Assembly: GCA_007570785.1 (NCBI GenBank)
Contig: ML660772.1
Location: 33,444,195-33,508,194 of the forward strand
Source of the DNA: Antilocapra americana
Taxonomy: Eukaryota > Chordata > Mammalia > Artiodactyla > Antilocapridae
DNA length: 64,000 nt
Direction: 5' to 3'
A program made the translations under genes and the position numbers. The notes beneath the pieces are model-generated. The model was not told the origin of the DNA. It ran no database searches and worked only from the letters and a program-made list of their open reading frames with translations. Of this stretch, positions 1 to 11,520 are shown one piece after another; within the stretch, counting starts at the first letter, position 1, and every line of letters begins with the position of its first letter.

Positions 1-48
<48 letters not shown>
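1..48. repeat. (CA)n microsatellite
   Basis: An uninterrupted CA dinucleotide run of about 23 units opens the window and is cut by the window edge, so its true length is unknown. It ends in CCCC before unique AT-rich sequence. Long pure CA tracts of this kind are usually length-polymorphic. Confidence 0.97.
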
Positions 49-49
<1 letters not shown>

Positions 50-1544
50 CTAAATTGTCCTGTCGATTATAATGAGCATGAGAACGTTTTTGTTTGAAGT
101 ATTTGGGTAATTTCATATATTTTTGACTAAATTAAATGGACAAAAGTAATATTAGTAGTCAAATCAAAGTGAAGGTGAAATAATGTCTGTTTCATATTAA
201 AGGAGAAAAATAAATCTTATGGATTCATAGATAAGGAATGTCCCTTGAAAGTCAAGTCCATTTGCCTTCATTTTAGAAATAAGGAAATTGAGGCTAAGAG
301 AATTTCCAGTTTTTCTCTTGTAATTTCTTTGCTTACACTAAGAGCAAAAGCAACTGGCTTCTCTAACAGACAAAAGCAGAGTTTAAAAGTTAGAGAAGTT
401 TATAATTAAGTGATTTATTTTATTATGAGTCCAAATTAAATGATATCCACATGGCTCTGTCACTTAATCTTGTACCTGTGATGGATTTTAAACTGCAAGG
501 AAAAAGTGAATATAGCCATTCGAAGATGTTAATATCAACAAAATTAGAAGTATTTGAAAATCGCTTACAACTCATGATGTATGAATGTGTTACCATGTAA
601 TTATCTAGAGCTCTGTACCTTGAAGTAGAGAGAAGGTAAGTGCCTGTGATTAGGCCTCATTATACATACTGAACCTAAAACAACACATCTCATCTCAAAA
701 TGGGTTTATAGTAATAAATATTCTTATCAAAAAATGTATACGAAAAGTAAATATTTGACTTAAAAACTATAATGATAAAATAAATTTAATCACAAATATG
801 TTAGATAAATAGGTCTTATCTGCTAACAAATACTAAAATAAAAACATGAGATGTTTGATATATGATCACACACTGATTTTTTTCCCCTTTCATTAATACT
901 AAATGTTCAAGAGTGTGGCACTATATTTCACTCTCTAATTGAACATTTTAATGTCCAAATGATAGAAACTTCAAATATATTGTTACCATAGTAAGCATTA
1001 TTTAAAATATTTTAAACATCATGCATATCCAGGCAGAGACTTTTATTCAACAACATGAATAAAAGATATACTTACATTTGCCAGTGAGATTTGGGCAAAG
1101 AATATTAAAACTGCTGAAAGACATTGTTTCTTGGTGCTCTGGAATATAGCTAGAAACACTTAAAAGACCCTAATGAAATGGTATTCATCTTGGAGAGCTA
1201 AATAAAATGTCAAAATAAGGTTAAAAGTTCCCCTAGTCTTTGAGACACAAATATTGAATATTTGTGAAAATAAATATTGAAATACTCTGAGAAATTCGAT
1301 CTAATTGGTGTCTGGTACCTACTCAACTGTGAATTATTTACATAGATCCATGTGAAAATCTGGTTATAGATATAGAACTAAAGACTTTTGAGAGTCCTTA
1401 GGAACAAGGTAGAAATGAGGTCAGGATTATTTTCTCATTTTGATTTGGAATAGAATCTTTGACCCATTCTGGGATATTCCAGGAGCCCAAGCAAAGCCTG
1501 GAATGAGACTGACGTCTGGGAGAAATTACAGCAGAGTCATCAAG
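49..1544. other. AT-rich non-coding stretch, no feature recognised
   Basis: I see no open frame of coding character and no young repeat. Around 255-320 there is a faint MIR-like phrase (an 'aaggaaattgaggct' core), too decayed to call. The remainder reads as ordinary AT-rich mammalian intergenic or intronic DNA. Confidence 0.6.
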
Positions 1545-1765
1545 AGATGGGCTTTGGGATCCTGCAGACTTAAATCCCAGTCTGAAACCTAGCTTCTTTA
1601 CTAGTAACCTTTAAGATATTGGCTAAATTACTTAATCTTTCTAAGCCTTTGTTTTCTCATCTGTTAAATAGAAGCATCTATTTAAAAAAGTTATTGTGCA
1701 GATAAAATATGATCAATCTATATAGAGGGCTTTGCATAGCACCCACCACATAGTAAATGTACAAT
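1545..1765 (+). repeat. MIR SINE, plus orientation
   Basis: The order of phrases matches the MIR core and tail: a 'ggctttgggatcc' start, then 'aaatcccagtctg', a region like 'gctaaattacttaatctttctaagcct', 'ctcatctgttaaatag', and a tail like 'cacccaccacatagtaaatgta'. MIR is a mammal-wide tRNA-derived SINE, long inactive. Divergence is high, so the edges are approximate. Confidence 0.75.
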
Positions 1766-2653
1766 TCTACCATTCAACATATGCTTCTGTGGATCAGTAG
1801 GATGGGCTACACAATTTTTGGCACCCAGCAGAAAATGAAAATGTGGGTTCCTTGTCCAAAAATCAGGGAAAAATTCCATTAAAAGTATGAACTATAAAGT
1901 CTTTTCTTTCTTCACTCTTCTGTCTTTTGGTGTGTCATTATTTTTTGTTTTTTGGGGTTTTTTTTTTTGTCTTTTTGCAATTGTTTTAATTAAGAAATTA
2001 AAATATTTAATTAGCATGAATTTTACTCACCATTATGTTATGCAGTGTCAATTTCAAATGAAAGTGTAAGAGCATTTAATCCATATCCAGACTTACCAAA
2101 TTTGCATTTCATGCTCATTCATATTTCATAGCTCATATATGCATATACTTTGTTTTTAATAAAACAGTAGAAATATTGCACAGAACTAATTCAACTGTTT
2201 TTATTTTACTTCTTAATATGTGCACATTCTGTTAGCACTGTCTCCTTTTGTCCTTAGTAAGGGAGGTCCAAATAGAGAAGGAATTCTGTTTTTCTTTACC
2301 TTCCCTTTCCTTGTACGTAATTTTCTGTGTTAAGTGATAGACTAGAGAAGTAACATGGTAATAGGTTTCCTGGACCATTCATGTTTCTTAGAACTCCATT
2401 GTTCTTTGCATTGTTTAAGTGAATTCTGGCTTAGATAGAAAGTGTGGTCTCCTGGAGCTGTCAACACCCCATTTACCTTATAAGTAAGTAAATAAGAAAT
2501 TCACTTAATTGTAATCACTTTGAGTCTTCTTGAATGCCATGTATGTGGGTCTGTCAGGATTTTCTGCTCATGGAACATCACAAACTTAATATGAGAATGG
2601 GGCAGCAAAGAAGACATATTTTGACTGAATTTCTTCTACTCATAGCATGCTTT
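1766..2653. other. non-coding stretch, no feature recognised
   Basis: AT-rich sequence with a T-rich run near 1,950-1,970. A 60-codon frame at 1887-2069 is low-complexity (Phe/Leu rich) and has no coding character. No repeat family was recognised. Confidence 0.55.
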
Positions 2654-2664
2654 ATTGTCCCATT

Positions 2665-4206
2665 CAGTTCAGTTTAGTTCAGTCGCTCAGTCGTGTCTGA
2701 CTCTTTGCAACCCCTTGAATCACAGCACACCAGGCCTTCCTGTCCATCACCAACTTCTGCAGTCTACCCAAACCCATTCTCATCGAGTCAGTGATGCCAT
2801 CCAGCCATCTCATCTTCTGTCGTCCCCTTGCTCTCCTGCCCCCAATCCTTCCCAACATAAGGGTCTTTTCCAATGAGTCAACTCTTCTCATGAGGTGGCC
2901 AGAGTATTGGAGTTTCAGCTTCAACATCAGTCCTTCCAGTGAACGCCCAGGACTGATCTCCTTTGGTATGGACTGGTTGGATCTCCTTGCAGTCCAAGGG
3001 ACTCTCAAGAGTCTTCTCCAACACCACAGTTCAAAAGCATCAATTCTTCATCACTCAGATTTCTTCACCATCCAACTCTCACATCCATACATGACTACTG
3101 GAAAAACCATAGCCTTAACTAGATGGACCTTTGTTAACAAAGTAGTATCTCTTCTTTTTAAATATGCTCTCAAGGTTTGTCATAACTTTCCTTCCAAGGA
3201 GTAAGCATCTTTTGATTTTATGGCTGCAATCACCATCTGCAGTGATTTTAGAGCCCCCCAAAATAAAGTCTGATACTGTTTCCCCATCTATTTCCCATGA
3301 AGTGATGAGACCAGATGGCATGATCTTAGTTTTCTGAATGTTGAGCTTTAAGCCAACTTTTTCACTCTCCTCTTTCACTTTCATCAAGAGGCCTTTTAGT
3401 TCTTCTTCACTTTCTGCCATAAGGGTGGTGTCATCTGCATATCTGAGGTTACTGATATTTCTTCCGACAGTCTTGATTCCAGATTGTTCTTCTTCCAGCC
3501 CAGCGTTTCTCATGATGTACTCTGCATAGTTAAATAAGCAGGGTGACAATATACAGCCTTGACGTACTCCTTTTCCTGTTTGGAACCAGTCTGTCATTCT
3601 ATGTCCAATTCTAACTGTTGCCTGCTGACCTGCATACAGGTTTCTCAAGAGACAGATCAGATGGTCTGGTATTCCCATCTCTTTCAGAATTTTCCACTGT
3701 TTATTGTGATCCACACAGTTAAAGCTTTTGGCATAGTCAGTAAAGCAGAAGTAGATGTTTTTCTGTAAATTTCTTGCTTTTTTGATGATCCAGCGGATGT
3801 TGGCAATTTGATCTCTGGTTCCTCTGCCTTTTCTAAAACCAGCTTGAACATCTGGAAGTTCACAGTTCACGTATTGCTGAAGCCTGGCTTGGAGAATTTT
3901 GAGCGTTACTTTACTAGCGTGTGAGATGAGTGCAACTGTGTGGTAGTTTGAGCATTCTTTGGCATTGCCTTTCTTTGGGATTAGAATGAAAACTGACCTT
4001 TTCCAGTCCTGTGGCCACTACTGAGTTTTCTATATTTGCTGGCATATTGAGTGCAGCATTTTCACAGCATCATCTTTCAGGATTTGAAATAGCTCAACTG
4101 GAATTCCATCACCTCCACTAGCTTTGTTCATAATGATGCTTTCTAAAGCCCACTTGACTTCACATTCCAGGATGTCTGGCTCTAGGTAGGTGATCAAACC
4201 ATCATG
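2665..4206 (-). mobile_element. BovB (RTE-type LINE), 5'-truncated, with TSD
   Basis: Read on the minus strand this is the 3' 1.5 kb of BovB: reverse transcriptase region, C-terminal part, and the tail ending in the GTCGCTCAG-type motif shared with Bov-tA SINEs. It is bounded by an exact 11-bp direct repeat, ATTGTCCCATT, at 2654-2664 and 4207-4217, which fixes both insertion edges. 5' truncation is the usual outcome of target-primed reverse transcription. BovB encodes an APE-type endonuclease and a reverse transcriptase; this copy lacks the endonuclease half and cannot be autonomous. Confidence 0.95.
3115..3870 (-). pseudogene. BovB reverse transcriptase fragment (251 codons open)
   Basis: This is the longest open BovB frame in the window. 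Residues 11-29 hold the GFRKGRGTRDQIANIRWII block. Motif A reads FTDYAKSFN at 43-51: the first Asp is kept, but a second Asp usual in BovB is Asn. QGCILSP is at 104-110 and the catalytic YADD box at 144-147. The frame opens inside the RT domain and lacks the endonuclease, and downstream frames are shifted. It is a transposon remnant, not a host gene, although the catalytic box survives. Confidence 0.9.
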
Positions 4207-4217
4207 ATTGTCCCATT

Positions 4218-4732
4218 ACCCTTTACTTAAAAGTACAAGTACCAAGATAAAATAATTATTGTCTAGATGATGACAGCAGTGTTAAACTAAGAAGGAGGCC
4301 AAGTGCAATTGCACAGGTAATGTACCCATCATGCCAGCCCTGTGGATCAGGTATTGTTTTATGTGCTGAGAAACCATTCTAACAGTTCAGTCCATGCCAT
4401 TGTTTCATTGAACTTACTAGGAAATGAATAGATAAATGAAGAAAATTCAGAAGATGACAGTGTAATTAAGAAAATAAAATAGGAAGAAGCATTGGTTGAA
4501 TGTTACAGGTTAGTGATTGGATGAGCCACTTTAGATAGGGTTATTAAGGAAGACTTACCTCCAGAGCTGACATTTGAGCAGATACCTGCCAGACAAATTG
4601 TGCTATACAAAGATATGAGGGAAGCAAGTTCCTGGCAGAAGGAAGAACAGGCACTGTGTTTCTAAGTGGAGAATGCGCTTGGTGAATTTCATTGCTGCTC
4701 ATAGTGCTGTGTCTGGCATGAGCTGGCACCTT
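4218..4732. other. non-coding stretch, no feature recognised
   Basis: Unique-looking sequence following the BovB target duplication. No repeat family, splice-bounded open frame or structured motif stood out. Confidence 0.5.
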
Positions 4733-4862
4733 GCTACTCAAAGTGTGGTCCCAGAACCAGCACCATCAGCATCACTTTGGAGTGTTTTACAAATGTAAGA
4801 ATTGCATCGCCCTCTCCAAACTGACCAAATGAAAATCTTCACGGGAAAATTTCTGTATTATT
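4733..4862 (+). repeat. MER5A-like hAT remnant
   Basis: The phrase 'actcaaagtgtggtccc' followed by 'agcaccatcagcatcac' is the 5' end of MER5A, a non-autonomous hAT-Charlie DNA transposon. The remainder fades out by about 4,860. The 3' terminus is not recognisable. Confidence 0.75.
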
Positions 4863-5214
4863 AGCAAGACCTTGGTGGTTTTGTTTGCACATTAATGTTT
4901 GAAAGGGACTTCTCTAAAGCACCAGAATGTGTGAAATCTAATGAATCAGTGAGATGAGCTTGGAGAGGATTTGGGGGCTAGATCTTATAGACTTATCAAC
5001 CAGAGAAAGGAATTTAACTTTTATTCTAAATGTGAAAAACTATGGAGGAATTTTAAAGGAGAGTATCTTTGAGGGCCATGAAGATTTTTTAGGCTGGGGA
5101 ACCTTAGAAAGGGCACAGAAATGCTTTAAAAAAAAGAAGAAGAAGAAGAAGAAAGAGAGAGAGATGTGAGACCAGTTTACCACTTTCCAAATTAGGGTTT
5201 TTCACTGCTGGAAA
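4863..5214. repeat. short unique stretch with A/GAA-rich tract
   Basis: Mostly unremarkable sequence. At about 5,127-5,165 an A run passes into (GAA)n and then GA repeats, a purine-only tract of roughly 35 bases. It makes a spurious Lys-rich tail in an adjacent frame. Confidence 0.7.
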
Positions 5215-5222
5215 TGGCATAG

Positions 5223-5437
5223 CATAATATATGCGCATGCTCAGTCGTGTCCAACTCTCAGGTGGACCCCATGGACTATAGCCTGCCAGGCTCCACTGTC
5301 CATAGAATTTTCCAGGCCACAGTACAGGAGTCGGTTGCTATTTCCGACTCCAGGGGATCTTCCTGGCTCAGGATCAGACCCACAGCTCTTGCGTCTCCTG
5401 CGTTGGCAGGTGGATTCTTTACCACCTGTGAAGCCCA
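5223..5437 (-). mobile_element. Bov-tA SINE, minus orientation, with TSD
   Basis: On the minus strand the element runs from the tRNA-Glu-like head (here ending '...aagccc' on the plus strand) to the BovB-like tail near 5,236. It is flanked by GAAATGGCATAG (5211-5222) and GAAGTGGCATAG (5438-5449), a 12-bp target duplication with one mismatch. Bov-tA is believed to be mobilised by BovB proteins because it shares the BovB 3' tail. Confidence 0.92.
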
Positions 5438-5449
5438 GAAGTGGCATAG

Positions 5450-6361
5450 AACAGCCATACACCTCACCCAGGGGTTCTGATCCTACACACAGAACAAAGC
5501 GCAATGGCTCATTGTGTCACTGTATTGTTTTACATTTATTTCTCTCTTTTTTACTAGCTAAAAATTCTTCATAGCATAAACCACATTTTGACCTTTTTAC
5601 TCTAAGTTCCATGTGTGTGCAATTATGTATTTACTGATTTATGTTGATTGAGAAAGTGTGATGCAAAGATACAGGGCATTTGGGTGTTTTTACAGGATAT
5701 TAGCCTCTTAGCTCTCCTTCATTTTCTTATGCTGTGGGCATATCAACATAAATAATGCAGCAGTAGGAGAAAAATAATGAAATATTTGAACCTGTGACTT
5801 TTAGTTGAATAACAAATATATACTTAATTTTTTAAAAACTTTTTTAAAGGCGACTTTTTACAGTTCTTTGATAACTATTTTGGAACTAAGCATTTGTTCT
5901 CTGAAGTGTGTTACAAGGGCCCAGGAGGGCAGTATTGAGAAGCCTGTACACAAACCACGCAAATGACAAATGGCTGTCTTCCCTGTCATCCCCTGTCCTT
6001 GGACCTGTTGTCAGAACCTCTTGCCATCTTCTTGGACTCTTGGTTCCTAAACTTAGGATCCATCCTTGTCTACAAAAATTTGAGAGGCTCTTGTGCTGCT
6101 ACTCCCTACTCTGCCCATGGGAAACTTGACCTCCCCCGCCCAGGAAGAGGGACGGGGTCCCTCTTGTGTGGTTCTAGACTTATCTTTAGTTGAACATTCC
6201 CATTTCCTTACATTGAACACTAATCCTTGGCCTCTCTCCCATGATCAGTCCCCCACCCTCTCTCTAATTATATGAATACAGCTGGACTTTTTGTGGTTAG
6301 GCTCTTTTCACACTCATCCTCTTGCTTGTGTTTGAACTATGAAGAGGTAGAGGGATTCTGG
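5450..6361. other. non-coding stretch, no feature recognised
   Basis: The stretch around 5,910-6,260 is less AT-rich than its surroundings and carries several overlapping short open frames, none with coding character, splice context or a recognised product. I see no known repeat in it. Confidence 0.45.
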
Positions 6362-6542
6362 TCTTCCCTGGTGGCTCAGTGGTAAAGAATCTGTCTGCAA
6401 TGCAGGAGACATGAGTTCAATCCATTGGTCAGGAAGCTCCACTGGAAATGGCATCCTACTCCAGTATTCTTGCCTGGAAAATCACATTGTCAGAGAAACC
6501 CGCCAGGCTACAGTCCATGGGGTCACAAGAATTGGACAAGTA
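6362..6542 (+). mobile_element. Bov-tA SINE, plus orientation
   Basis: It begins with the characteristic 'cttccctggtggctcag' head with tRNA-like box B ('gttcaatcc') and proceeds through 'ccagtattcttgcctgg' to 'ccatggggtcacaag'. The 3' tail is shortened and no clear target duplication was found. Confidence 0.92.
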
Positions 6543-7074
6543 CTTTTTCTAAATACAGACACAAAAACAACTGGAATAGGGGAACATGTTTTTTGTGCTT
6601 AAAAAATTAACTCCCTGTTTAGATACATAAAAGATCAAGATAGCTTGTGACCTTAAAACAATAAAGATGATTAGAAATAAAACACAACTGGAAATAGTGG
6701 TTTGGGGCAGAAGTCAAGAACCATAGCTAGTAGAAGCAAAAAGAAAATTCTGTGGCATGATGTAATTTTTATTGTTTCCGATCCTAAAAGTCACTATGAA
6801 GACTCGAGTAGTTTTCTCTTGGATTGATTAAAAGGAAGGACACTGTGTTAAATCTTAAGGAGAGAAAAGATAACTGATATTTAGGGAATATCTATTTGGG
6901 CACGACTTTGTCTAGGACACTTTTACATTTCTCAAATACATTCTACCAAGAGATGTCTACAAACTTCAATCCTAGCACTTAATGAAATTATACATTTGTT
7001 CCTCTGTGCCCTGCTAGACAATAAGCTTCTTGAATATAGAAATTTTTTGATCATCTTTTCTTATCATTCATTTT
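6543..7074. other. non-coding stretch, no feature recognised
   Basis: AT-rich, with no open frame of note. The end passes into an L2-like segment. Confidence 0.5.
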
Positions 7075-7372
7075 TCTGTTCAAATGCTCACCTCCTAGAT
7101 GGTATTATTTCTGGCTATTGTTTCTAAAGCAGCCATATTCTCCAAAGTCACTCACTCATTCTGCTTTATTTTCTTCATAGTGCTTATCACTTGCTTGAAT
7201 TTATATTGAATTAGATCTTGGTTTCCTTGTTTATTTTCTGAATATTTTATTAAAATATAAGCTATGAGAACAAGAAATTTGTCAGCCTGGTTCAAAAATT
7301 TAACCTTAGTCTTTAAGACAGTGACTAATATATAGTGTTTGCTCAAAATAAATACTGGCTCAATGATGAATT
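7075..7372 (+). repeat. L2 LINE fragment, plus orientation
   Basis: Phrases typical of the L2 3' end in order: 'caaatgctcacctcct', 'ttatttt-cttcatagtgcttatcac', a 'aatataagctatgagaacaag' block, then a terminal 'gtgtttgctcaaaataaatactgg'. L2 is an ancient inactive LINE. Only its 3' end remains here. Confidence 0.65.
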
Positions 7373-7424
7373 AATTTTTTATACCTGACTCCAACACAAA
7401 GCATAGTTATGTAATAGATACTCT

Positions 7425-7572
7425 AAATGTTTCTTGCATTTTACTCAACTTCCAAAATTATCCTACTGATGAGGAAACTGTAATGAAGAAAACTAAATAA
7501 TTTTCTGAAGGTCACATAGTTAGTAAGTGGAGAATCTAGAACAGGAACCCACATGTGTGCAAACATTGTGTA
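7425..7572 (-). repeat. MIR SINE, minus orientation
   Basis: Core phrases of reversed MIR: 'ctgatgaggaaactg', 'ttctgaaggtcacatag', 'tagtaagtggagaatctag', 'aggaacccacatg'. Old and diverged. Confidence 0.75.
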
Positions 7573-8317
7573 TCAAGCAATACTGCTTCAGAGAGCTGTG
7601 AGAATAAAGGCCAGGCATGTGGATTTCTGGTGATGAAGCTTATATAATTTTGAGAGATGAATAGTTATTCTCAAATGAGTTTTATACAACGATAGAATGA
7701 AAGCCAGTTCATGAGTTACTTCTTTGTAATATTAACTGGAAAAAAAATTCATAGGCTTTACCAACTAGATGTGAGTGCTACAGAGTTAATATTATGTTAT
7801 AAAAGTTGAACTCAAATTATTTCTTTCAGTGGGCCAAGTGAGTTACCTTTTAGAAGAACTAAATTTTTTTCTTGAAAGGACCCTTGAAATTGCTCCAGTT
7901 CTTGAAAAAACTGTGCTTAATGTAAAAATGCTTCATTATACAACATGGAAAAGGAATTTGTCCTAAAAAAATTTAATGACAGATTTTAATAATGTAAGTG
8001 AGTTGACCAGAAATGTGTCTATGTGCCCTGTGAAATATTTAATTATTTTGAAAAGTAGTTTATCATGATGGCCAATGATGATGAGTGGGCTGCAAAATGC
8101 AGTCAAAGTATGTGAATTAATTGACCTGTTGAATGAGATTTTTGTATTTGTTTACCTGAATAATAATGTTTACTAAATAAATATACATGGCAATAATTTT
8201 TACTAAGCTGCTGCTTCTGACAATAATTAATAACTACTGTCAGCTGCTTCTGAAAGTCTGTTCTTAGTTAGACATAATAAAAAACATACATTATGAGAAT
8301 TATTTCTGAATTCCTGG
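7573..8317. other. AT-rich non-coding stretch
   Basis: No gene or dated repeat recognised. A local direct repeat of the phrase 'gctgcttctga' occurs near 8,210-8,253. Nothing else is structured. Confidence 0.5.
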
Positions 8318-8490
8318 TGTAGTGGAAATAACATGTGCTATAGAGTCAGTCCAACCTAGTTTGAAATCTTAATTATGCCACTTACTAGAGGAAGTTACCT
8401 CTCTCTTCTTCATAAAGTTGTTGTGAAAAGGAAATGGAATAATATATGTGGAGTATCTACCTAAGTATCTGCCTAAATCAGTAGATAGGA
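8318..8490 (+). repeat. MIR SINE, plus orientation
   Basis: Recognised by 'tagtggaaataacatgtgctatagagtcag', 'tgccacttactag', and the 'ataaagttgttgtgaaaaggaaatg' block of the MIR 3' half. Edges approximate. Confidence 0.65.
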
Positions 8491-8805
8491 TTCAACAGCT
8501 CTTCTGTAGCCTAGACGCAAACTCCACATTGTGTGCCCTGAGTTTGACTCAAGCTAGAACATTAGTAAAGAATTTGATCTTCATTTGTATCTCTTTAAGA
8601 ACATGAAAAATACTCTAATTCAAAGCTCACTTTAATATTTCCTTAACACTCTCTTGTTTCCTCCATATTTTTTTAAGTTCCCACAGCTTCTCTGATGCCT
8701 GTCGTTTAACACTCTTATCTCTCAAATAACAGCAACAATTGAACATATGTTTTTCTACACTGAGTTCATGTAATTACTGGATTTGTTTCATTCATGATTA
8801 CATGT

Positions 8806-9018
8806 GTGTGTGCATGCTCAGTCTCATCAGCCATGTCTGAATGTTTGGGACCCTGTGGACTGTAGCCCGCCAGGCTTTTCTGTCCATGGGATTCTCCAGG
8901 CAGGAATACTGGAGTGGGTTGCCATGCCCTCCTCCAGAGGATCTTCCCAATCCAAGGGTCAACTCATGTCTCCTGCATTGCAGGCAGATTCTTTACCACT
9001 TAAGACACCAGGGAAGCC
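8806..9018 (-). mobile_element. Bov-tA SINE, minus orientation
   Basis: Reads from a (TG)-rich flank into 'gcatgctcagtc' (element 3' end) through 'ccatgggattctccaggc' to 'accagggaagcc' (element head). Full-length in appearance. No convincing target duplication. Confidence 0.9.
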
Positions 9019-10289
9019 GGTGTCTGCTAAATGCTGGGGGCAAGTATCCAGTTGCTTATAGGGAATTTCATTGTGATATCTTCCATGTAATAAAATTAAA
9101 TCAAGGCATTCAGCCTTCAATCCAAAACTGGGCTTCGTAGCGTTGTTGGAAGTTTTATTTGAACTTCTCCTAAGCTACCAGTGACTAGAAAACCCTTAGC
9201 ATCTGCCAAATTCTTCCCAACATTTCGACTCAAAGCTCCATCACTCAAACTTATTTTTGTTGTATGGCCAAGATAGTCACAGAGAAAATCAGAGAGATCT
9301 TTTGGGGTTACAAAGAAGTCCAAGGTTGCTTAATAAATCTTAGCTAGAATTTGTTTCTTCTTCTTCAATTTTGAAGTAGAACAAGACCAGTCCTTCAAGT
9401 TGTATTCTTCTGTTGGCTGATGAAAGGCTTATAGTGAACACAGAGCTGGAGGACTTCCAACCTTCTTACTGATTTCCAGCTATCCAAGCCCCTATCCACT
9501 CTGCTGTATATTTGTTCTAGGTAACGTCTTCCAAAGAGATCAAGTCAAGATCCCCTTATATCAGAGAATCCTCCCAATATATCCTTACTCAACCTCTGCC
9601 ATTTCTCAACATTTAGAAGCCAAATGTTCTCAACATTTAGAAGCCATTCTGAATTCCATGAGTAGTTAAGACTTTAAGTCTCTGCTCCTATCCCAGGCCT
9701 GGTGTTGCCTGAGATTCTTTGTTTCTGGCAGGAAGTAGCCACCGTGAGTAGTTCCAAAGCCTACTTAGTTGCAGACCACAAGATGGCAGCCATGTTCCGG
9801 GCCTTTCACTCCTGCAGAAGAGTTGGACAGCATCCCTGCCCCAGTGTGAGTAGCTCTGATAGTGTGTCTTCTTTCCATCAAAACTATAAGCCTACAGATA
9901 TTGAGTTTAAAATTAATTTTCATTTCACAACTTCCTGAGCAAGTTTTGAAAATTGTACATGATGTCATAAAGATCTGATTTTCTTCCTAAAAGAGCCCTT
10001 CTTTCTTCCTAAAATATCCAAGCATTCTTCCTCCAAAATGGAAATGTCAACATCGGTGTTGTATCACCATGTCTCTCTAATGCTGAAGTTGGATTCTTAG
10101 ACCCATAACATTTAATGTTTGGACAATGGGCACATTTTCCCCCACAGAATTCCAGCAGTAAGGTGGATGATTCCTCTGACTCAAGCCTAGATGGCAATGT
10201 TTTAATCTGTTTTAATTTAAGCATATCATTGAAAAGCATATCACTCTTTAAGGAACATCCAAGATGGAAGAGCTAGGATCCAATAAGAA
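9019..10289. other. unclassified stretch with weak minus-strand open frame
   Basis: A 68-codon minus-strand frame lies at 9117-9323 with a mixed, protein-like composition (contains FVTPKDLSDFLCDYLGHT). Its upstream minus-strand continuation hits stops, and I recognise no protein family, so it is either chance or a short remnant of a processed pseudogene. The rest shows no recognised repeats. Confidence 0.35.
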
Positions 10290-10705
10290 CCCACCATTTT
10301 TTCTTGCTTTATTGAGAAATACTTGATATATAATGTTGTATAGGTTTGTGGTATATGACATTATGACTTGGTGCACATATGTATTGTAAAATGGAAACCC
10401 CAACTTGGTTAGTTAACACATCCATCACCTCACATAACTACTTTTTTGTGCGGTGGGAACATTTAAGATCTACTCTCTTAGAAACTTTTAAGTATATAAT
10501 TCATCATTGTTAACTATAATCACCAACCTGTAATTCCATCTCTAGAAATCACTCATCATGTAAGTGAAAGTTTGTGACCTTGGACCAACATCATCTCATT
10601 TCCCAGAACCACCAGCCCCTGGCAACTACCATTCTACTCTCTGTTTCTCTTAGTTTGGCTGTTTTAAAAATAGATTCCACATGTAATTGAGACCATGCAG
10701 TGTTT
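10290..10705 (-). mobile_element. old L1 3' UTR fragment, minus orientation
   Basis: The order 'gctttattgagaaatac', 'aggtttgtggtatatgacattatga', 'aaccccaacttgg', 'catccatcacctcacataac', 'aaccaccagcccctggcaac' is the reversed 3' UTR of old mammalian L1M-type elements. It is non-coding and 5'-truncated. Confidence 0.8.
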
Positions 10706-11344
10706 AGGGTCCCACCGTTAATAGAGTTGTATTCAAGGAAGCACAATAACATTTTCAGAAATCCTTTCATTTGTATTTACCTTGCACCCTATCATTTGCT
10801 TCTACCAGGAAATGTTAATAGCTGACTTAGAAAAAATGTATATCTATATTCTGAACTCATATCAAGATTTCATGTTATTCTTCAAAGAGCAGGATGATTC
10901 CTAACTCCTTTGCCCTCAGAACAAGTTTGAAGTCCTTTGTCCTAAACTCTTCAGTTACCAGATTTATAATCACCTTACTCCTCCTACACAGTATCCCTCC
11001 TTTTCCACTCCTCTCCATGTCTTCAGCTAAGGTATAGGAGGTGTTTGTTATTACTCTCAGATAAGGGACAGAGATCTGCTCTTCCTCAGTGCGTGGTGGA
11101 CCCAGAGTATACCTCTTTTCCTGCTCCCTCTCTGGTCAATGGATGCAGCATGCATCGATGTGGCATGCATGCACATCGCTCAGCTGTGTTGCAACTCCTC
11201 CTATCTCCTTTTCATTTATCCTCTTTCATTCATTTCTTTTCTTTTTCTATGGCTATTTCTCTTTTTAACTTTTTTTTTTTTTTGGTTGATAGTTGCAAAA
11301 TGGAATGGAACTAGGTTGGCTTAATATGAAATACTAGATTATGG
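10706..11344. other. non-coding stretch with possible L2 trace and a palindromic cluster
   Basis: About 10,890-11,040 has L2-like wording (for example 'ctccatgtcttcagct') but is too short to be certain. At 11,142-11,178 there is a cluster of GATGC/GCATGC palindromes. T-rich runs lie at about 11,270-11,284. The overlapping short open frames here look spurious. Confidence 0.45.
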
Positions 11345-11520
11345 AATAGTGGTTTCCAAGCTCAAGTTCATTACCAGAATCCTAGTAAAAAGTTAAAGAC
11401 TACATCTTGGCAGGTCATCCTTATAGACTAGTAGGTCTGGTGTGAAGTTCAGATACCTGTATTAAAAAAAAAAAAAAATACTCCATGGATGATTCTAGTG
11501 GTTGAACCCTGTTTAAAGCC
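11345..11520 (+). repeat. MER5A-like hAT remnant
   Basis: Starts 'agtggtttccaagctc' and ends with 'gatgattctagtggttgaaccc', the MER5A pattern. A run of about 15 A near 11,464 is an internal expansion. Confidence 0.6.

Noticed and set aside
1..48. CA tract read as a direct-repeat or CRISPR-like array
   Set aside because: It is a simple dinucleotide run without spacers; this is a mammalian genome.
6362..6542. tRNA-like promoter boxes in the Bov-tA and CHR copies
   Set aside because: Box A/B-like sequences belong to the SINE heads, so these are not tRNA genes. No cloverleaf with a proper acceptor stem was seen.
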